Assembly (NCBI GenBank): GCA_954871525.1
Contig: OX940864.1
Span: 15,866,001-15,930,000 of the forward strand
Reading direction: 5' to 3'
Origin: Parietaria judaica
Lineage: Eukaryota > Streptophyta > Magnoliopsida > Rosales > Urticaceae
DNA length: 64,000 nucleotides
The notes beneath the pieces are model-generated. The model made no database searches. It was not told where the DNA came from and saw only the letters and a program-made list of their open reading frames with translations. Of this stretch, positions 58,867 through 64,000 are shown one piece after another; within the stretch, counting starts at the first letter, position 1, and the number at the start of each line of letters is the position of its first letter. Both the position numbers and the translations under genes were made by a program.

Positions 58867-61800
58867 ACCAGTTAGGCCTGTGCATAAAACCCGAAAATGC
58901 GGGTTTTTAACCAAAACCGGACCGAATCCGGTTTTAAAAAACCGAAACCGAATTAAAACCGGGTTAAACCGAAACCGAATTTTAAAAAACCCGCAACCGG
59001 ATTAAACCGGTTTCGGGTTCCGGGTTTTGAGTTATAAAACCCGAAACCCGGTTAGTAGGTTACTAAAACCCGGATTTTTAATTAAATATTTATAAATATA
59101 CAATTTATTTTTATAATGTTTATGAAATGGTTTTTAAAGTTTTTATTGTGATTATGTTTGTTGAATTATGGTTGAACATGTTCAACAAAATTCTAAATTT
59201 ATATTTTGTAATTGTGATTGTTCAATTTTAAATATGACTTTATGTTTTGTAATTTTTTTTATTATTTTTTTTTCAATTAAAATTCGGGTTTGGGTTCAAA
59301 ATTCGGGTTTTCAAATAAAATCCGGAAAAAACCCGAACCGAATTTCTAGGTTTTTCCGTTTAAAATCGGGGTTCTGGTTTGAAAAATCAAAACCCGAAAA
59401 TCCGAGTTCGGGTTTCGGGTATCGAAAAAACCCGGGTTTTTTACCCGGTTTCAGCCCTACCACCAGTCATTCGATTCCTCTCGTGATATATATTGTATGA
59501 GCCTGACTGGAGGTTTAAAAAGAAATATGACGGCTTGAAGATTTTGCACTTAATAAAATGCGTACTTAATGTGAGCTCAAATCGGACTCACGAAGAAGTG
59601 AAGTGCAAACAAACACAACCTTACAGTCAAAGCCTAAGCCTAAGGCCGTTCAAGCTCTAACATTTGCGACACATTTACACATTTTTTGCTATCTTTTGAC
59701 ATAACTAACACATGCATTTCGTCTCCTTTTAGATTCTTCAAGCAGTTTTTGGCCTTCTTCGCAGTGCATCAGATGGGCCTGTCGTTGTTTCGCTTCATCG
59801 GCGCAATTGGAAGGAGCATCATCGTCTCGAACATGCTTGCAATTTGCACCTTTCTGATGCTCTTGTTGCTAGGAGGATTTGTTGTTACCAAAGGCAAGTT
59901 TCGTTCTCTATGTTATTCCCTCATTCTTTCTTTCCTTTTTCATATCTTCCAAACTCTCTTTTATTGAAACTAACTCCGATTGTTGAACATTTGAATTTAC
60001 ATATAATTGTATACCTTCAGCTTTGATAAGTGTCATTTTCCTCGTGCGACAGATGATCTTCCTCCGTGGTTGTCATGGGGCTACTACGTTTCCCCGATGA
60101 CTTATGGGATGAATGCGCTAACCATGAATGAATTTCTGGACAAAAGGTGGAGCTCGGTAAGAAAATAAGCCATTGTGACAATAATTAATTTGATTTTGTT
60201 CGAATATATATTGTTGAGTCGTGGAACCAAATCTGCGAAGCCGCTAAGAAGACTATGCAAAACAATCAATTGAGTTGTAATTGAAGGCTTATTTAACGAA
60301 TGAAATTTTAGGTTTTCCACGTGTATTTTTGGGCAGCCTTCGCTTTTGGTCCTTGTGCATCACTTGTCTCCCTATAGAATAAATCGGATAGGATTAGAGA
60401 TTGTGGATGATAGTAAAGTAGCTCCGCAGCCAACAAGTGGATGTACCTCTTATACTAAGAGCTATAAGTCTTTTGTTTTGATAATTTTGATTTCTAGTTT
60501 GACCGAATCGATTAGGGTAATTAATCCCAACACTTACATATATAGTTTTGCCTATACAGCCGATTCCTGGGATGCAATCAACCGTTGGAAAACTCATTCT
60601 GAGATCAATAGGCGTTGTGACCAATGAGTCTTGGTTCTGGGTTTGCATTGGAGCTCTCTTTGCTTTCTCATTTCTCTTCAACGTCTTGTTTATCTTGGCA
60701 TTGACTTACTTGAACCGTAAGTTATCTCCTTGTTCTTTCTTTCCTTTTAATTTTAAGCTTTGATTTTTCTTTAGATTGTTGAGTTTTTGAAGCTAACAAA
60801 AGCTCTTTTTATGTCACGAAAATTGATCTAGCTATAAAGGACTCGAGATCAGTTGTTCCAGAAGATGAAAAGGAACAAGTGGAAATGATTACAAGGACAT
60901 CCTCCAAAGGTTTGTTTTATCAGCTTCGTATTTATATATATAGTAAAACCTCTATAAATTAATAATGTTGAGACATATAAAATTTATTATATTGTTGAAT
61001 TATTATTTAACATATAAATTAATAATTTATTAGTTTATACATAAATCAAAATAAGATATTAATTATATAACAATTATAACTATAAAATATCCCTATAACA
61101 TGTCAATAATACTAATATGATTGTATCTCTAATTATAAAATATAATTTGAAGAAAACATTACCGAACTAGAGTTTGTTTCACGCGACGATGCAATTGTAG
61201 CGATAATCACTTTGATCAGTTTTTTCTTACATCACGAAAATAAAATACCGAACATTCTTAATGTTATGTGAAAGCTTAGAGAGATGAAGTTGAATGCGAC
61301 ATCAATTTCAAGAATGTGCAAGTAACTTTGTTATCATATTTTAACAACATACTGCATTATTAGTTGTTTAGTGTATTTTTTGTTTTTATTAATTTAAGGT
61401 GATTTCATAACTAATTATGTAATGTTATATATTATTTATACTTATTTTACTTAATTATGTAATATTATTGTTTTTACACTGAATTATTAATTTATATATC
61501 AGTTGGGACTTATATACTTTAAAAAATATTATTATCCTATAAATTTAGCGAATTATTAATTTAACTAGTTAGGCCTGAGTCGGGACCGGATAAAATTATT
61601 ATTTAATCGAGGTTATTAATTTATCGAGTATTAATTTATTGAGTATTAATTTATAATATTTTTTGCTGTTAACTTATAGTTTTGCTGAAATAGTGTCTCA
61701 ACGTACGATAACTATTACATTATGTAACCTAGTATTTGGCAAATTTTCGAGAGAATTTAACATCGGAGCATGATAAGCTCAATAGAATAATAATGCCGGG

Positions 61801-62154
61801 TTGAGATATATTTATCATATTATCGAATTATTATTTAGTATGTAAATTGATTAACTATAGAATACATTAATTAGTTTCTTAATAAATTTCCAACTTGATT
61901 AAACTAATTATGAAGATAACAATCATATTAAATTAACATTTTGCATATATAGAACATAGATGAATAATAACAATGAGATTGTAATATTTACCCTTTTTTT
62001 TTCTCTAAACAGGACTCAGTAATGCAACAAATGGTTCTCCAAAGATTGTTACACCAAGAAAAGGAATGGTTTTACCTTTCCAACCCTTATCACTTGCCTT
62101 CAACCATGTTAACTACTCTGTTGATATGCCTCCTGTGAGTAAAATATACTTTGG

Positions 62155-62192
<38 letters not shown>

Positions 62193-63930
62193 GTATGTGT
62201 ATATATGTGTGTGTGTCCTAATACTGAGAAAATATATATGTGGTGTGTGACGTATTCCAGGAATTGAAGAGCCAACTAGGAGTTGAAATGGATCGTCTTC
62301 AGCTACTTCATGACGTTAGCGGGGCTTTCAGGCCCGGGATTCTGACAGCAATAGTTGGCGTCAGTGGGGCTGGAAAGACAACCCTCATGGACGTTTTGGC
62401 GGGAAGAAAAACTGGTGGTTACATTGAAGGAACTGTAAGCGTCTCGGGTTACCCTAAGAACCAAGAAACGTTCGCTCGGATTAGCGGTTACTGTGAGCAA
62501 AACGACATACATTCGCCAAATGTTACCGTCTTCGAATCCCTTCTGTATTCGGCTTGGCTCCGCCTTTCTCCGGACATCAATTCACAAACCAGAAAGGTAT
62601 ACCGTTTTTATTTCCAGCTTTCTTTTTAGATTTTGTAAGGAACTAAAAAGTTTTTTAAATTTAAAAAAAAAATATTAGGAAATAAAATCTTAATTTCCTT
62701 CCACTTACTTATATGTGTGATTTCGTCCTATCTAAATGCTTCATTTACAGATGTTTGTGGAAGAAATCATGGAACTAGTGGAGCTGAATCCGATTCGGGA
62801 CGCTATAGTCGGCTTACCTGGCATGAGCGGTCTTTCGACGGAGCAACGAAAGAGACTAACTATTGCGGTGGAGTTGGTGGCAAATCCGTCGATAATCTTT
62901 ATGGATGAACCAACGTCGGGTCTCGACGCCAGAGCAGCTGCGATCGTCATGCGAACAGTGAGAAACACCGTCGACACAGGAAGAACCGTTGTTTGCACGA
63001 TTCACCAGCCCAGTATCGACATCTTTGAGTCTTTCGATGAGGTGAGAGTCGTTGAGTTTGTTGATGAAAAGGAATTTACGGACTAACAAGATTTATAAGA
63101 TCACGAGCTACTTTTTCATGACATCTTTTTCACACATTTCCTAAGCCTTTAAAGGTCTTGATCTCATAATTCAACGACACTGCATCTTGTAGCTACTCCT
63201 AATGAAAGTTGGTGGGCACGTCATCTACGCCGGAGAGCTTGGCCGACATTCCCAGAAGCTCATACAGTTCTACGAAGTAAGAACTGTTACAAGTAATTAC
63301 TAATATAATTTATAATTAAATTATGGCAAGAATTGGACTAAACCACACTAATGAATTGGTACAGGAAATTCCAGGGATCCCCAAGATCAAATCCGGCACA
63401 AATCCGGCAACATGGATGCTTGACATCACCACTTCTTCGGTTGAGGATCAACTCAAAGTCAACTTTGCGGAAATCTATGCAAATTCGTCGCTTTACCAGT
63501 GAGTTTACGTCTCATTCTGATCCATATTTGATGAAGTATAGCGTTTAGAATCAATAAGGTCTCAGGGTGGTTTAGCATTTGAACTTGTATCGATGAGATA
63601 TTTACAAGATTCAAGTCTTTGTTACATTCAAAAAATAAAATAAAATAGAAAATATATATTTAGCGTTTCCTCATTTTCACTCATATGCCCTTGGCATTTC
63701 AGGAGGAACCAAGAGCTCATCACCGAGCTTAGCTCACCATCACCGGGCTCAGAGGACCTATACTTTCCGACGAAGTACTCGCAACCATTTTTGCAGCAGT
63801 GCAGAGCTTGCTATTGGAAGCAATACTGGTCATACTGGCGAAACCCTCAGTACAACGCAGTCCGGCTCTTGATCACCGTACTCATTGCAGGTCTAATAGG
63901 AGCCGTCTTTTGGGACAAAGGCCAAAAAGC
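54551..63930 (+). CDS. Full-size PDR-type ABCG transporter (3' end beyond window)
   Basis: Exons: 54551-54792, 54935-55055, 55142-55230, 55855-55939, 56686-56976, 57114-57204, 57835-58735, 59733-59893, 60053-60156, 60560-60716, 60832-60909, 62013-62134, 62261-62596, 62751-63041, 63193-63276, 63365-63498, 63703-63930. All phases fit, giving about 1171 aa. NBD1 has Walker [10 protein letters not shown] (exon 4), signature ISGGEKKR (exon 6) and Walker B VLFMDE (exon 7). TMD1 spans exons 7-10. NBD2 has [17 protein letters not shown] and IIFMDE (exons 13-14). TMD2 begins in exon 17. The product is a plasma-membrane exporter, substrate unknown. An in-frame TGA at 54521 fixes the start, and the N-terminus is about 30-40 residues shorter than usual. 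Introns after exons 5 and 8 use GC donors. About 250 residues are missing past the window. Confidence 0.93.
55940..56685. other. ABCG intron 4 with possible decayed MITE
   Basis: Around 55998-56115 there are GGGCCGCAATTGGGACCGG and GGGACCGGGCCAAAGCCGG, motifs like those of the TAGGG-type MITEs elsewhere in the window. No clear termini or TSD. Confidence 0.3.
57205..57834. other. ABCG intron 6
   Basis: AT-rich intron of 630 bp with a GTAAGT donor and a TTTTGCAG acceptor. No other feature seen. Confidence 0.8.
58873..59459. mobile_element. hAT-like MITE in ABCG intron 7
   Basis: The exact 8-bp TSD CCACCAGT is at 58865-58872 and 59460-59467. Termini are TAGGCCTG and inverted TAGGGCTG. The 587 bp interior repeats AACCCG and ACCGGTTT-like motifs near both ends around an AT-rich core. 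No coding capacity. Confidence 0.92.
60910..62012. other. ABCG intron 11, AT-rich with a decayed repeat
   Basis: A motif ACCTCTATAAATTAATAATG near 60948 and inverted or direct TATTAATTTATCGAGTATTA units near 61616-61640 suggest a decayed AT-rich MITE of about 700 bp. No TSD was identified. Confidence 0.3.
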
Positions 63931-64000
63931 GTAAGCTGAAATTCGTTTACGCTTTTGTGATCAATCTTCAACGGTTGAGTATGCAAAATTGTCAACTATT
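63931..64000 (+). other. ABCG intron 17 (incomplete)
   Basis: It begins with the donor GTAAGC after exon 17, and the window ends inside it. Confidence 0.85.

Overview
The window is nuclear DNA from a flowering plant, most likely a eudicot. It is AT-rich, carries intron-containing genes of plant-specific families (full-size PDR-type ABCG transporters, a CYP71-clan P450, a small metallophosphoesterase), and is dominated by plant LTR retrotransposons and MITEs. I cannot name the species from sequence alone. There are no bacterial operons, CRISPR arrays or recognisable tRNA/rRNA genes.

Layout: 1-651 is the last exon (and part of an intron) of a PDR-type ABCG transporter. 805-2303 is a small non-autonomous LTR retrotransposon with an exact target-site duplication. 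2.3-6.3 kb is unassigned AT-rich DNA. 6331-6893 is a hAT-like MITE. 7.5-12.04 kb is a decayed, truncated Ty1/copia element on the minus strand, with a hAT MITE inside its RT. 12.05-35.3 kb is copy A of a segmental duplication: a broken phosphoesterase gene, a long intergenic stretch, and an ABCG promoter with no ABCG gene after it. Copy A is split by an 11.9 kb Ty3/gypsy Tat-lineage element (22271-34202). 35.3-38.6 kb holds LTR-like debris and 38.6-39.4 kb a LINE 3' end. 39534-41780 is a CYP71D-like P450. 42769-46852 is an intact phosphoesterase gene (4 exons, 311 aa) that leads into copy B (43881-54502). 54551 to the window end is a nearly complete ABCG transporter (17 exons seen, about 1171 aa), truncated by the window edge.

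The two duplicated copies act as filled-site and empty-site controls for each other. Six insertions (one gypsy element, one MULE foldback element, four MITEs) are each present in only one copy, with TSDs of 5, 8 or 9 bp and the matching unoccupied site in the other copy.

The most unusual element is the Tat-lineage gypsy. Its LTRs differ by only 5 substitutions and one indel. Its gag-protease and RT frames are separated by a single in-frame UAG followed by CAA UUA, which matches the TMV-type readthrough context. Its RNase H and integrase frames are offset by exactly -1 at an in-frame GGGAAAT heptamer. It also carries a four-exon antisense gene that stays open for 810 codons. Whether these recoding-like signals work is inference; simple mutation is the competing explanation for the second one.
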